Below, one piece after another: positions 17,063 through 25,808 of a stretch of DNA of 64,000 nucleotides. The notes under the pieces are model-generated. The model was not told the origin of the DNA. It did no database searches and saw only the letters and a list, made by a program, of their open reading frames with translations. Position 1 is the first letter of the stretch. Each line of letters starts with the position of its first letter. Position numbers and translations under genes: made by a program. The DNA is taken from assembly GCA_001796285.1 (NCBI GenBank), contig MGMD01000010.1, positions 62,001-126,000 of the forward strand, written 5' to 3'. Source of the DNA: Chlamydiae bacterium RIFCSPLOWO2_12_FULL_45_20 (lineage in GTDB: Bacteria > Chlamydiota > Chlamydiia > Chlamydiales > SM23-39).

Positions 17063-17511
17063 AGGCTGCGCTCCGTCAGGCTGGATGAGCGGTATGTCAC
17101 GTCGGCAATTCTTCCAGTTCCTTGATACCGAAAGAAAATGTAAAGGGTCTTTTCAGGAAGAAGATCTAGAATCCGGTCTGGCCACTCAATGGCTGTAACC
17201 ACGTCGTTGTGAAAATGTTCTTCAAACCCTAACTGAAGGAAATCTTGCGAGTTTTTAAGACGGTAAAGATCAAAGTGTGCTAACCCCTCATAGAGGTTCA
17301 GTAGGACAAAGGTAGGACTGTGGATAGGCTCGAGAATGTTTAAGCCGAGCGCTAAACCCTTCACGAAGGTCGTTTTCCCTGCTCCCAAATCCCCGTAGAG
17401 CGCAAGCACGGTGTTCTTTAGAATCTCCCTGCCAATCCGCCGCCCAAAGGCCAGGGTTGCTTCTTGTGTGGGCAGGGGATAAGTTCCGAGCACTAGTCTG
17501 ATTCGACCCAT
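17056..17511 (-). CDS. tsaE: tRNA threonylcarbamoyladenosine biosynthesis ATPase TsaE
   Basis: A 151-residue P-loop protein of the YjeE family: Walker A is GDLGAGKTTFVKGLA, and SPTFVLLNLY and HFDLYRL are the conserved Thr/Asp segments. The protein works with TsaB and TsaD to make t6A37 on ANN-decoding tRNAs. Its start overlaps the end of the DUF2709 gene by 19 bp, as part of a tight operon. Confidence 0.92.
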   Translation of the reverse strand: MGRIRLVLGTYPLPTQEATLAFGRRIGREILKNTVLALYGDLGAGKTTFVKGLALGLNILEPIHSPTFVLLNLYEGLAHFDLYRLKNSQDFLQLGFEEHFHNDVVTAIEWPDRILDLLPEKTLYIFFRYQGTGRIADVTYRSSSLTERSLC

Positions 17512-18218
17512 TTTTCTAAGTAAGACTCAAATTCTGAATGTTGAGAGAGCCCCTCTACGAATCCAGCAATCTTGTCTTCAGTCAGGTGTTTTTGAATGAA
17601 CTCTAAAAATCCTTCTTCTATCTGGAAACGGTTTTGATTTTGTACTTCAAGTAAAGTTAAATGCTTGACGTGGTTGTTTTTGAAGTCGTCGAGTACAGCT
17701 TTCTTGCTATTAAATAGTTTCCCTGTAATGGCCGATGAGTAAACTACTTTTTTAATCGAAGCTTTCCTTTTCACAATATAATTTTTAATGACCTCAGAAT
17801 CTTCCGAAACAAAAAATCTTTTGACCGGTAGCCCTCCGATACGTTCCTTGTTTTCAGGACATTTAGAGACCCAGTCATAAATCGCATCTTGAGGATTGGG
17901 GCACGTGTTGTCTCCAAACACCTTCCCAGTGAAGGGACAAATGTAAATCTTTTTTGTCCCTTCGTTAACGCTTTGCTGGCCGAATTGGACGGTAATCTCA
18001 GTCTCCCGCCAAATTTTTCCTTGGCTTTCGAGTTTTGCGAGCAAATTATCTACGCTTTGATAAATCGTCTTTTCTTTTGGAAACAAAACAGGTTTTAAAT
18101 TGTATTTTTCTTCAATAAAAGCGAGATAAACGGTAACTAAATCTGCACCGCGGTTTTTTTTGATAAATTTCAATAATTCACTTTTCTGTTCCTCAGTAAT
18201 GCTGAGAACGGCAGCCAT
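17493..18218 (-). CDS. Chlamydia-conserved DUF2709 protein (CT538 type)
   Basis: A 241-residue cytoplasmic protein without membrane segment or signal peptide. It has a segment with cysteines, YICPFTGKVFGDNTCPNPQD, followed by WVSKCPENKERIGG, which looks like a degenerate zinc-binding module. Its position upstream of tsaE and dnaQ is the same as for CT538 in C. trachomatis, which is the main ground for the family call. Function is unknown. AGGGG lies upstream of ATG 18218. Confidence 0.8.
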   Translation of the reverse strand: MAAVLSITEEQKSELLKFIKKNRGADLVTVYLAFIEEKYNLKPVLFPKEKTIYQSVDNLLAKLESQGKIWRETEITVQFGQQSVNEGTKKIYICPFTGKVFGDNTCPNPQDAIYDWVSKCPENKERIGGLPVKRFFVSEDSEVIKNYIVKRKASIKKVVYSSAITGKLFNSKKAVLDDFKNNHVKHLTLLEVQNQNRFQIEEGFLEFIQKHLTEDKIAGFVEGLSQHSEFESYLEKWVESD

Positions 18219-18310
18219 GACACAATCCCCTAAATCTTAAGAGGTCTTAAGTTACAATAAAGAGTCATTATCATCAAGTATTTGGTCAGGGGTTCGAAGG
18301 ATTTATCCCC

Positions 18311-18339
18311 TTGATTCTCGAGAGGTCCCGTGGTATAGT
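18311..18339 (+). promoter_or_regulatory. Promoter of the leucine dehydrogenase gene
   Basis: TTGATT, exactly 17 bp, TATAGT; 29 bp before the ATG, with GAGAGG in the leader. One of the best sigma-66-like promoters in the window. Confidence 0.6.
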
Positions 18340-18368
18340 GCTGAAAAAAAACTTGAGAGGCTCGTCTT

Positions 18369-19535
18369 ATGACCCAACAACTTCTGGAAAAAAGTGTACC
18401 GGATCTGAAAAAACGATTGGCTGGCCTGCTTCAAGAAAGTCAAAAAGGACTCCAGTTTGAGCGCATTCTTGTAAAAGGGTACGAAAAAGTGGTTAAGGTC
18501 ACGGACAAAAGAGTGGGGCTAACCGCAATCATTGCCATTCACAATACGATGCTTGGGCCTGCACTTGGTGGAATTCGCATCCTGCCTTATTCTTCGGTCG
18601 AAGCTGCGCTCGAAGATGTTTTGAGGCTCTCTAAAGGGATGACCTATAAGTCCGCTATAGCAGAGGTGGGGTTTGGCGGGGGGAAGAGTATCATTATTGC
18701 GAACAGCAAAGAGAAGACTCCGGAGCTTCTGCGATCTTTTGGAGCTGCCGTTGAAAAACTCGGCGGCATTTACATCTGTGCAGAAGATATGGGGTGCAGT
18801 ACAGAAGATGTAAAAGTGATCCGGCAAACGACCCAATATGTTGTGGGTCTGCCGCACGAAAAGAGTAGCGGCGATCCTGGCCCCTTTACCGCATGGGGCA
18901 CTTTTCGGGGCATTTTATCGGCGGTACAGCATCTTTATAAAAGCCCTTCCCTAGAAGGAAAAAGAGTGGCTGTACAGGGCCTTGGGAGTGTGGGTAAGTG
19001 TTTGATCGACCATCTTTTTTGGGCGGGAGCGGAGTTAATTCTTTCCGATGTGGATACACAAAAACTGGACTACTATGCTAAAAAATATAGCGCCAAAGCT
19101 GTACCTCCTGAAGAGATTTTAGGTGTTGAGTGCGATATTTTGGCTCCTTGCGCAGCGGGTGGAGTGATCAATGACAATACCCTTCCTAAACTGCGGTGCA
19201 AGGCGATTGCTGGCTGTGCGAATAACCAGCTTGACAGAGACGAACATGCGGATCTGTTAAAAGAGCGGAATATTCTTTACGTGCCTGACTTTGTCATTAA
19301 TGCAGGTGGATTGCTAAATGTGGCGGCAGAGTTAGAAGATGAGGGCTATAGTTCCAAATTCCCGCGTTACAAAATCCACCACATCTACGATACGTTGCTT
19401 GCGATCTACGATATTGCCGAGAAAAATCATGAGTCTACGCACACGGCAGCGAAATCGCTAGCAGAGTATCGGATTAAGTATGCGATTGGTAAGAGGGTCA
19501 TTCCTCCAGTATTCCACCATACAGCGGAATGTTAA
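18369..19535 (+). CDS. ldh: Leucine (Glu/Leu/Phe/Val family) dehydrogenase
   Basis: A 388-residue NAD-dependent amino acid dehydrogenase. The dimerisation/catalytic domain has GPALGGIRI, GMTYKSAIAEVGFGGGKSII (catalytic Lys residues) and CAEDMGCSTEDV; the Rossmann part has VAVQGLGSVGKCLIDHL (GxGxxG); and APCAAGGVINDNT and IAGCANNQL close the active site. It deaminates branched-chain amino acids reversibly. A homologue is known in Chlamydia. The C-terminus extends a little beyond the family core. It has its own promoter and lies 9 bp before argS, with which it may be co-transcribed. Confidence 0.92.
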   Translation: MTQQLLEKSVPDLKKRLAGLLQESQKGLQFERILVKGYEKVVKVTDKRVGLTAIIAIHNTMLGPALGGIRILPYSSVEAALEDVLRLSKGMTYKSAIAEVGFGGGKSIIIANSKEKTPELLRSFGAAVEKLGGIYICAEDMGCSTEDVKVIRQTTQYVVGLPHEKSSGDPGPFTAWGTFRGILSAVQHLYKSPSLEGKRVAVQGLGSVGKCLIDHLFWAGAELILSDVDTQKLDYYAKKYSAKAVPPEEILGVECDILAPCAAGGVINDNTLPKLRCKAIAGCANNQLDRDEHADLLKERNILYVPDFVINAGGLLNVAAELEDEGYSSKFPRYKIHHIYDTLLAIYDIAEKNHESTHTAAKSLAEYRIKYAIGKRVIPPVFHHTAEC

Positions 19536-19544
19536 AGCGCCTGC

Positions 19545-21290
19545 ATGGAAACTCTTTTAAGGATCTTTCAGCGGCAAGTCTCTTTATCTATTCAAAAAGC
19601 TTTTGGGAGTGCGATCCCTAAAGAAGACCAAGAAGCAGATATTGCGCCTTGCATGCAAGAAGGGCATGGCCATTATCAGTGCAATAGTGCATTTCGTTTT
19701 TCTAAATTATTGAAGAAAAGTCCTTACGAAATTGCACAGGCAATCGTGAGTCATTTTGATCGCAACACGTGTTCTAAAGTGGAGATTGCCGGGCCTGGTT
19801 TTATTAACTTTACCCTTTCTCCTGCCTTTCTTTCAGAAAGGCTCCAGCAGCAACTCGAAGACCCTTATTTGGGTGTCTCCCCTCCTAAAAAAAAACAAAA
19901 AATCATCGTAGAATTTTCTTCTCCTAATATCGCCAAAGAATTGCACGTAGGGCATATCCGCTCTACAATTATTGGGGACTGTCTAGCGAGGCTGTTTGAG
20001 TTTTTAGGGCACGATGTGCTGCGGTTGAATCATATTGGAGATTGGGGGACTCAGTTTGGGATGCTCATCACCTATATGCAAGAGCATGCCTCCGGTGTCT
20101 TAAAGGGCCAAGAGCCTGCCAGTTTAGAGTCTTTGATGAGGTGGTACAAAGCTGCCAAACAGCGATTTGATGAGGACGCTACCTTTAAGAAACGATCCCA
20201 AGAAGAGGTGGTGCGTTTGCAGTCTGGGGATCCAGAAGCGATGCATGCGTGGAAGATTATTTGCGATAGATCTCGGGTGGGTTTTCAGGAAATTTACGAT
20301 CTTCTGGATGTTCATTTAGTAGAGCGCGGGGAATCTTTTTACAACTCTATGTTGAAAAGCATTGTGGACGAGGTGGAACAGCGGGGTCTTGTGACTCTCT
20401 CAAATGGGGCCAAGTGCGTCTATTTGGAGGGGTTTAAGAACCGGGATGGAGAACCTTTTCCTCTCATGATTCAAAAGTCAGATGGGGGTTACAATTACGA
20501 TACTACTGATCTTGCTGCGCTTCGCCACCGTATTTTTGAAGAGAAAGCAGATCGGATTATCGTTGTCGTTGATGCAGGGCAATCTTTACATTTTCAGATG
20601 GTATTTGCTGTGGCAGAAAAATGTGGCTGGCTCGATCCCCAAAAAGTTGAAGTGACTCATGTGGGATTCGGGCTTGTTCTAGGATCCGACGGAAAGAAAT
20701 TTAAAACGCGCTCAGGAGAGACGGAAAAATTGATCCATCTTCTGCATATCGCTGTCGAAAAGGCCCGCGCCATTATCCTAGATAAACATCCGGACGCTCA
20801 AAAAGAACGAGTGGATCATTTAAGCCGCGTGCTCGGCATCGACGCGGTGAAGTATGCTGATCTTGCCTCTCTTCGAACGAAAGATTACGTGTTTAGTTAT
20901 GATAAGATGCTTCGTTTTGAAGGAAATACTGCGGTGTTTCTTTTGTATTCTTATGTCCGGATTAATGGGATCAAAAGGAAGGTGGGCAAAGAGATGCGAG
21001 CGGTTCTCAAAGAGAACAGGATTCAGATCTCCCATCCTGCTGAAATTGCTTTAGGGCTTCATTTACTTAGATTTGGGGAAGTCATTGAGGTATTGGCGCG
21101 TGACCTTCTCCCCAACCGTCTCACCGACTATCTCTATGAGCTTGCAGAAAAATTTAATGCTTTTTTTCGCGACTGTCGGGTGGAAGGCACCTCTGAAGAG
21201 GGGCGGCGCTTAGCTTTTTGTGAATTGACTGCACGAGTGCTTAAGCAAGGCATGGAGATTTTAGGGCTTCAGACTGTAGAGAGGATGTAA
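19545..21290 (+). CDS. argS: Arginyl-tRNA synthetase
   Basis: A 581-residue class I aminoacyl-tRNA synthetase. It has the N-terminal Add-1 domain, the HIGH motif as HVGHIRSTIIGD, HIGDWGTQFG, YDTTDLAA, and in place of KMSKS the GKKFKTRSGE loop that is usual in ArgRS; an anticodon-binding domain ends the protein. Chlamydia has argS next to murA; here the two are separated by about 5.5 kb of accessory genes. Confidence 0.97.
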   Translation: METLLRIFQRQVSLSIQKAFGSAIPKEDQEADIAPCMQEGHGHYQCNSAFRFSKLLKKSPYEIAQAIVSHFDRNTCSKVEIAGPGFINFTLSPAFLSERLQQQLEDPYLGVSPPKKKQKIIVEFSSPNIAKELHVGHIRSTIIGDCLARLFEFLGHDVLRLNHIGDWGTQFGMLITYMQEHASGVLKGQEPASLESLMRWYKAAKQRFDEDATFKKRSQEEVVRLQSGDPEAMHAWKIICDRSRVGFQEIYDLLDVHLVERGESFYNSMLKSIVDEVEQRGLVTLSNGAKCVYLEGFKNRDGEPFPLMIQKSDGGYNYDTTDLAALRHRIFEEKADRIIVVVDAGQSLHFQMVFAVAEKCGWLDPQKVEVTHVGFGLVLGSDGKKFKTRSGETEKLIHLLHIAVEKARAIILDKHPDAQKERVDHLSRVLGIDAVKYADLASLRTKDYVFSYDKMLRFEGNTAVFLLYSYVRINGIKRKVGKEMRAVLKENRIQISHPAEIALGLHLLRFGEVIEVLARDLLPNRLTDYLYELAEKFNAFFRDCRVEGTSEEGRRLAFCELTARVLKQGMEILGLQTVERM

Positions 21291-21366
21291 TAGACATGCC
21301 AGAATTGCTATTGTATCTCTAAAGTGATAAGGTTACAATCCGAAGATTTTTTTAAGAGAAGCCGAA

Positions 21367-21921
21367 TTGCGACACACGATCTTGCACCTGATATCGAAGA
21401 TACAACCTATTGACTCTATTGAATCTGAACAGATTGAGTTTGTTAAACAATGGGTGTCTTCCGGTGCGGATCTTTTCAGAACAGCGAAACCTAAAACGCC
21501 AGATCCCCATCTGGTATCCTACTTTGCGTTTGTAGATCAGAGGCAACAACGATTGCTTTTCGTCGACCATAAAAAATGCAATCTTTGGATTTTTCCGGGA
21601 GGCCATGTTGAACCCGGCGAACATCCCCAAGAGACTGTTACAAGAGAATGTCTCGAAGAACTAGGCTCTTTTGCCCATTTCTTATCGATTGACCCTTTTT
21701 TCCTTACTATCGCCAAAACGACAAATCCAGTTGGACAACATACCGATATCTCCTTCTGGTTTCTGCTAAAAAAACCAGAAGATTTAGTCCTGACATATTG
21801 CAAAGAAGAATTCCATCAGATCTGCTGGTTTTCTCTCGATGAGATTCCCTATCATCGCTCAGATTCCAACATGAAGCGATTTATCGATAAACTGATCCAA
21901 CATCAAATCATAAAAATTTGA
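21367..21921 (+). CDS. Nudix hydrolase
   Basis: A 184-residue protein with a complete Nudix box, GGHVEPGE plus the RECLEELG helix, at about residues 78-100. Substrate not predictable; the N-terminal 45 residues look like the DUF-type helical extension seen in some Nudix proteins that act on nucleoside diphosphate compounds. The start TTG 21367 has only a weak AAGAGAAG site; no ATG is found in a suitable place. First gene of the accessory interval between argS and murA. Confidence 0.85.
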   Translation: MRHTILHLISKIQPIDSIESEQIEFVKQWVSSGADLFRTAKPKTPDPHLVSYFAFVDQRQQRLLFVDHKKCNLWIFPGGHVEPGEHPQETVTRECLEELGSFAHFLSIDPFFLTIAKTTNPVGQHTDISFWFLLKKPEDLVLTYCKEEFHQICWFSLDEIPYHRSDSNMKRFIDKLIQHQIIKI

Positions 21922-21966
21922 TTGCCTCTTTCTAAATTTTTTTGGTATCCTTCGCGAGGTTTAAAA

Positions 21967-22380
21967 ATGAGAAGAAGGGAAGTCGTGAGCATAAACATTG
22001 TGCCACAACGTTGTTCGAAACCGATCGGGCGGTATGTGCCAGGAAAGCTTGTGCCTCTTGTTGGCGCAAAGTCATTATTGTTTATTACCGGGCAAGTTGC
22101 AACAGATGAAACCGGAAAAACCGTCGGAATCGGCGATCCCGGTATTCAGGCGAAAAAAGTCTTTTCAAACCTTCTCATGGTTATTGAAGCGGCAGGTGGA
22201 ACACTTGAACATCTTGTTTCCATCACCATCTATGTGACGGATATGAATCATTTTAAAGCGATCTCAGCCATGCGCAACGAATTATTTAAAGATCATACAC
22301 CTTCGAGCACATTGGTAGAAGTGAAAGGATTGGCTCAAAAAGAGCACCTTCTTGAGATCTCGGGAATCGCAGTGTTGTAG
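21967..22380 (+). CDS. RidA (YjgF/YER057c) family reactive-intermediate deaminase
   Basis: A 137-residue protein with the family features: LLFITGQVATDETGK near the N-terminus, GGTLEHLVSITIYVTDM in the middle, and PSSTLVEVKGLAQ near the end. The last usually contains the substrate-binding Arg as 'PARTxVxV'; here the position is Ser-Ser-Thr, so the Arg typical of canonical RidA is not present. RidA hydrolyses 2-aminoacrylate-type enamines; without this Arg the role is open. GTG 21985 with AAGGGA is an alternative start. Confidence 0.82.
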   Translation: MRRREVVSINIVPQRCSKPIGRYVPGKLVPLVGAKSLLFITGQVATDETGKTVGIGDPGIQAKKVFSNLLMVIEAAGGTLEHLVSITIYVTDMNHFKAISAMRNELFKDHTPSSTLVEVKGLAQKEHLLEISGIAVL

Positions 22381-22423
22381 AACTATGTTGAACTGTGCTA
22401 CGCTTCGATCCAAATTAGCTCTG

Positions 22424-22783
22424 ATGCGCGCTCTTGTCATCGGCGGTCTCAACGTAGATTTTCATTTTTCTTATGAAAGTGATCCTCCCGACGATGGTTG
22501 CGAATCCCTCCTCAGCTTGTCAACAGCATTTGGAGGACATGCAGGAAATTGCGCTGTCGCCCTAAGAAAACTTGGCGTTGAAACTTGGGTGCTTGGCTCT
22601 GTTGGAAATGATGTAGAGGGACGGGCTTTGCTAGACGATCTTTCCCATCACGAGATTCGCACTGACCTTGTATTTCTCGATTCGCAAAAAACAGGTACGG
22701 TTCTGGTTGCAACATCCCCTTCCAAGCAATCCATGTTTATGTATCGTGGAGCCAACGACTCTCATCAAGAAATATTATTTTGA
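22424..22783 (+). pseudogene. N-terminal fragment of a PfkB/ribokinase-family sugar kinase
   Basis: The 119-residue product starts like a complete enzyme (ALVIGGLNVDFHF) and has the first PfkB signature (STAFGGHAGNCAVALRKLG, GSVGNDVEGRALLDDL), but stops after MYRGANDS. About 60% of the enzyme is missing, including the second PfkB signature with the catalytic Asp (DTxGAGD). The next gene begins 33 bp later, so the 3' part has been deleted or replaced. Confidence 0.75.
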
Positions 22784-22816
22784 CTGTCCCTGTTTCTTAG
22801 AGGAGTATAAAGGGCG

Positions 22817-23539
22817 ATGATCATTCGATGCAGTTCTATACGAGAGATCCTTCTAAACATCGGTTCATCAACCTGTGTGTTGTTTGATCTCGACGATACG
22901 TTGATTCAGTCGCAAACGCAATATGGCAGCTCTAAATGGTTTTCTTGGGAATCAAAACGGCTGAAAGATCAAGGGATAGATGCTCGAGCAGTGTATGAAA
23001 TCCTTCATCCTCAATCAATGGCAACACTTAAGTTGTGTCCGATTGCACTCGTTGAATCTTGTATTCCTCAAGTAGTTGCTACTGCACAACAGCTAGCTGC
23101 GTGTGTTATGGGACTGACCGCCCGCCATCCTGAAATGAAAGACATTACGCTAGAGCAGCTTCAACAGTTTGATCTTGATTTCAGTCGTCATAGTTTTTGG
23201 CCCATTCCAATTTTTACTACCTCGGGACCTTCTCTCTTTTCAGAGGGAATTTGGTTTCTGTCCATCCTCAATCAAAAAGGAGATTCTATTCGTCAATGGT
23301 TTGATGAAGTAAAGCCACCCATTACAAGAATTGTCTATGTGGATGATAGCTTAATACATTTAGAAAACATGGAACAAATGATGCATCGAGATATCGAACT
23401 GCTTTTGTTTCACTATGTTAAGAACGAGGAAAAACTATTTCGTCCAGATATCGCAGCCATTCAAAAGCTGGCCTTTCCAATCATCCTTACAGATGAAGAA
23501 GCTGAGATCGTAAACAATAGAACATCTTGCGTAACCTGA
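22817..23539 (+). CDS. HAD-like protein of the DUF2608 type
   Basis: A 240-residue protein with a HAD motif I, VLFDLDDTLIQSQ (nucleophile Asp and acid Asp), a helical cap region with residues such as TLEQLQQFDLDF, and a late VYVDDS segment that fits HAD motif IV. DUF2608 proteins occur in Parachlamydiales and Legionella and are often multicopy; their substrates are unknown. No signal peptide. AGAGGAG and AAGGG precede the ATG. The 3' neighbour is a group II intron scrap in the opposite orientation. Confidence 0.7.
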   Translation: MIIRCSSIREILLNIGSSTCVLFDLDDTLIQSQTQYGSSKWFSWESKRLKDQGIDARAVYEILHPQSMATLKLCPIALVESCIPQVVATAQQLAACVMGLTARHPEMKDITLEQLQQFDLDFSRHSFWPIPIFTTSGPSLFSEGIWFLSILNQKGDSIRQWFDEVKPPITRIVYVDDSLIHLENMEQMMHRDIELLLFHYVKNEEKLFRPDIAAIQKLAFPIILTDEEAEIVNNRTSCVT

Positions 23540-23640
23540 AGAAATGTCGAGCGAAGCTCGGCAAGAATGGTATAGTCGCTTAAAATTTTATTGATAGCTT
23601 CTGGGTGCGTGAAAGCTGCAAATAAATCGATCCTCGTAAC

Positions 23641-23952
23641 TATCGAGTAGGAAGGAGCCTTTCAGCTCCCGTCCTCTCACACCACCGTACGTACGGAACC
23701 GTATACGGCGGTTCATGATTACTGTGACCTAGCTCGTACTATGTCTGCCATAGGGATGTATCCCATCGATTCGATCACTGCGTTCGACAGCGCCTTATGC
23801 ATACTGCGGGTCTTTGCCATTCTCCATGGTCCTTTCCCACTATATGCTGCCTTTCTGGCGCTGCCTTCTTTGAGTCCAAGTGCTATTAGGCGCTTGCATC
23901 GCGTTCGAGGTTTCTTCCATTGTCGCCAGATGGTACCCCTTATCTTACGCAA
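23641..23952 (-). mobile_element. 3' end of a group II intron (maturase C-terminus and RNA domains V-VI)
   Basis: On the minus strand the last 77 codons of an intron-encoded reverse transcriptase/maturase (23719-23952) can be read: TIWRQWKKPRTRCKRLIALG, GPWRMAKTRSMHKALSNA. These match the LtrA-type C-terminal region. The RNA 3' end follows: GAACCGCCGTATACGGTT, GTACGGTGGTGTGAGAGGAC, and a terminal CTACTCGAT-like end at about 23645. The RT domain and the intron 5' part are missing; the break is at about 23952, directly beside the stop of the 604-residue gene. Splicing is not possible. The 23540-23640 stretch holds nothing that I recognise. Confidence 0.8.
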
Positions 23953-23954
23953 GT

Positions 23955-25769
23955 CTAATGAAAGTGAAGCTGAAATATGCTTACATTCGATCGCTGTATC
24001 TCCTCTAAGCTTTCCGTATGCTTCAAAAGAACTTTTCGTACGGTGGCGACCTCTCCTCGAGGCACAGTGATCTGGTAGCTTTGAGAACTACGCTGAAATT
24101 CAATCGTAGCGCTGGAGAGATTTCCTCGTGTACGCATTGTAGTAAGCCGAATGATCTCGTTTTCTTGAGGAGGGCAATCTTCTCTGGCAGAATAGGGAGT
24201 TGTTGGAGAATAAAGTACGACCCAGTCTTCTGAACTATTTAGCGAGATCTCCATGGGAGTAGGATTCGTAGCGGAACTAGAGCTTGAAGAAGTGGAAAGG
24301 GCGGCAGTCGATGCAGGGTCGGTAGGTTCTGAGAGCACGCCAGGGATAAAACCCCCATGTGTGCCAGGGACAAAATGGAGCCCAGAAAAAGTTTCATTGG
24401 GGCTAGGAGAGGGTGTTTTGTAGAATTGTTTTGTGCACCGAGCAAGTACGGGATGGAGGTTGTTAGTCCAGAAATGCATTATATTGTAAAAGCGTTCCCT
24501 TGAGCCTATTGGAATTCTATATTCCACAGTACCATCTGGCGTTGTCTTTTGGTAAACTGGGCTTCCTTTTCGTGCCTGCAACAAGTGCTTTATAAAACTA
24601 GACGGGTCTGGGTTCTCTTTTTTTTCTTCCAAATTTAAGGAGCTAGAGCCGAGTAGCTCCTTTCTTTCTTCGAAAGATATCGGAACGTATCCTAAGTTCA
24701 GCAGGTCTTGCATTAATGGAGCACACGAATCTTGTTGGGAATCAATAGTTTGTAGTGGACGGAGTAGGAAACTTCTGGGTGTTATTTTTATTGGATAGTA
24801 GTGATTCTCATTGCTCTTAGATTGACAAGCTAATTGGAGAACTTCTAGAACTAACTGATTTGGGCGCAGGTCGGGAGAAAATGGGTAAGCTAAAAATTGT
24901 TGCGTCTGCGTTCGGATTGCGATGAAAGGAAACGTTGTAGGATCTGCTAGAAAATTTAGCCTATATACGGGATGCATTGATTCGTCCGGCTGCTGTTCAT
25001 ACGCTTTCCAAAGCCAGTATCCACGAAGTGGGCCGCCAACTAACGATATCAGCAGTTCTTCAAACTGACTATCATCTTCTAGCTGTTGATGAGGTAGAAA
25101 TTGCCAATCAGGGCATGGCAGAGGCTTTTGGGAGATTGGGGGAAATGCATAACCCTCTGAAAATTGTGATGTTCCAATATTAGAAGCCATAATGATATGG
25201 AAGTGGCGTATAGGGGGTTGTGGGCGATATTCTGGGGGCGGTTCTACAGCTGGCATTTGTTCAGGATGTTTTTGTAACTTTTGAAAGAGTTCTACAAAAA
25301 AAAGATACCTATTCAGATCTTGTTCACGGAATCGGTAAGTCTCTGCCAACACTTCCAGATAGCTCAGATAACCCATAGAAATAGTTTCTCGTCTTTGTGG
25401 ATGCCACCAAGTAATGTGACCAAAACAACGTGAAGAATCTGTTCCTACTACTGCTGATGGATTACCCTTTTCAAGCTCATCTAAATCCTCGGGAGAAATC
25501 TCCTTACTTTGTTGCCAAGCTTCCGAAATCTTGTGGCAAATAGGAGTATAGCGGATCTTAGGTTGATACCCTGCAATGACTACGCGTTCATGGAACAGGT
25601 GAACGATGTCTGGTAGGTTGCGTGGAGGGGCCTTGAACGAGATTTTCTGTGCAGATGCATCTGGTTCCTCTAGGAGAACGAGACCCATTTTTTTTTTTTG
25701 GGCAGCGTTCAGGAATGAGTTGAGAACCGCTTCTTGTACGTTGTAGCCTACTGTTGAGGAGGAAGTCAT
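23955..25769 (-). CDS. Large protein of unknown function (604 aa)
   Basis: I do not recognise this protein. It has no signal peptide or membrane segment. The first 430 residues look folded, with many aromatic and Pro residues (EPPPEYRPQPPIRHFHIIMA, GPLRGYWLWKAYEQQPDES). A low-complexity Ser/Ala/Thr linker (about residues 485-510, a run of seven Ser) precedes a compact C-terminal domain of about 95 residues (EDWVVLYSPTTPYSA to LQLHFH). A folded part, a Ser-rich linker and a small end domain are common in secreted chlamydial proteins, but no secretion signal can be proven. Its ATG has an AAGAAAGG site. It lies between a group II intron scrap and epmB, away from conserved gene order. Confidence 0.65.
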   Translation of the reverse strand: MTSSSTVGYNVQEAVLNSFLNAAQKKKMGLVLLEEPDASAQKISFKAPPRNLPDIVHLFHERVVIAGYQPKIRYTPICHKISEAWQQSKEISPEDLDELEKGNPSAVVGTDSSRCFGHITWWHPQRRETISMGYLSYLEVLAETYRFREQDLNRYLFFVELFQKLQKHPEQMPAVEPPPEYRPQPPIRHFHIIMASNIGTSQFSEGYAFPPISQKPLPCPDWQFLPHQQLEDDSQFEELLISLVGGPLRGYWLWKAYEQQPDESMHPVYRLNFLADPTTFPFIAIRTQTQQFLAYPFSPDLRPNQLVLEVLQLACQSKSNENHYYPIKITPRSFLLRPLQTIDSQQDSCAPLMQDLLNLGYVPISFEERKELLGSSSLNLEEKKENPDPSSFIKHLLQARKGSPVYQKTTPDGTVEYRIPIGSRERFYNIMHFWTNNLHPVLARCTKQFYKTPSPSPNETFSGLHFVPGTHGGFIPGVLSEPTDPASTAALSTSSSSSSATNPTPMEISLNSSEDWVVLYSPTTPYSAREDCPPQENEIIRLTTMRTRGNLSSATIEFQRSSQSYQITVPRGEVATVRKVLLKHTESLEEIQRSNVSIFQLHFH

Positions 25770-25808
25770 CTTTTAACCTTTCTTAAGGGGGGTTTATAAA
25801 AATTTTAA

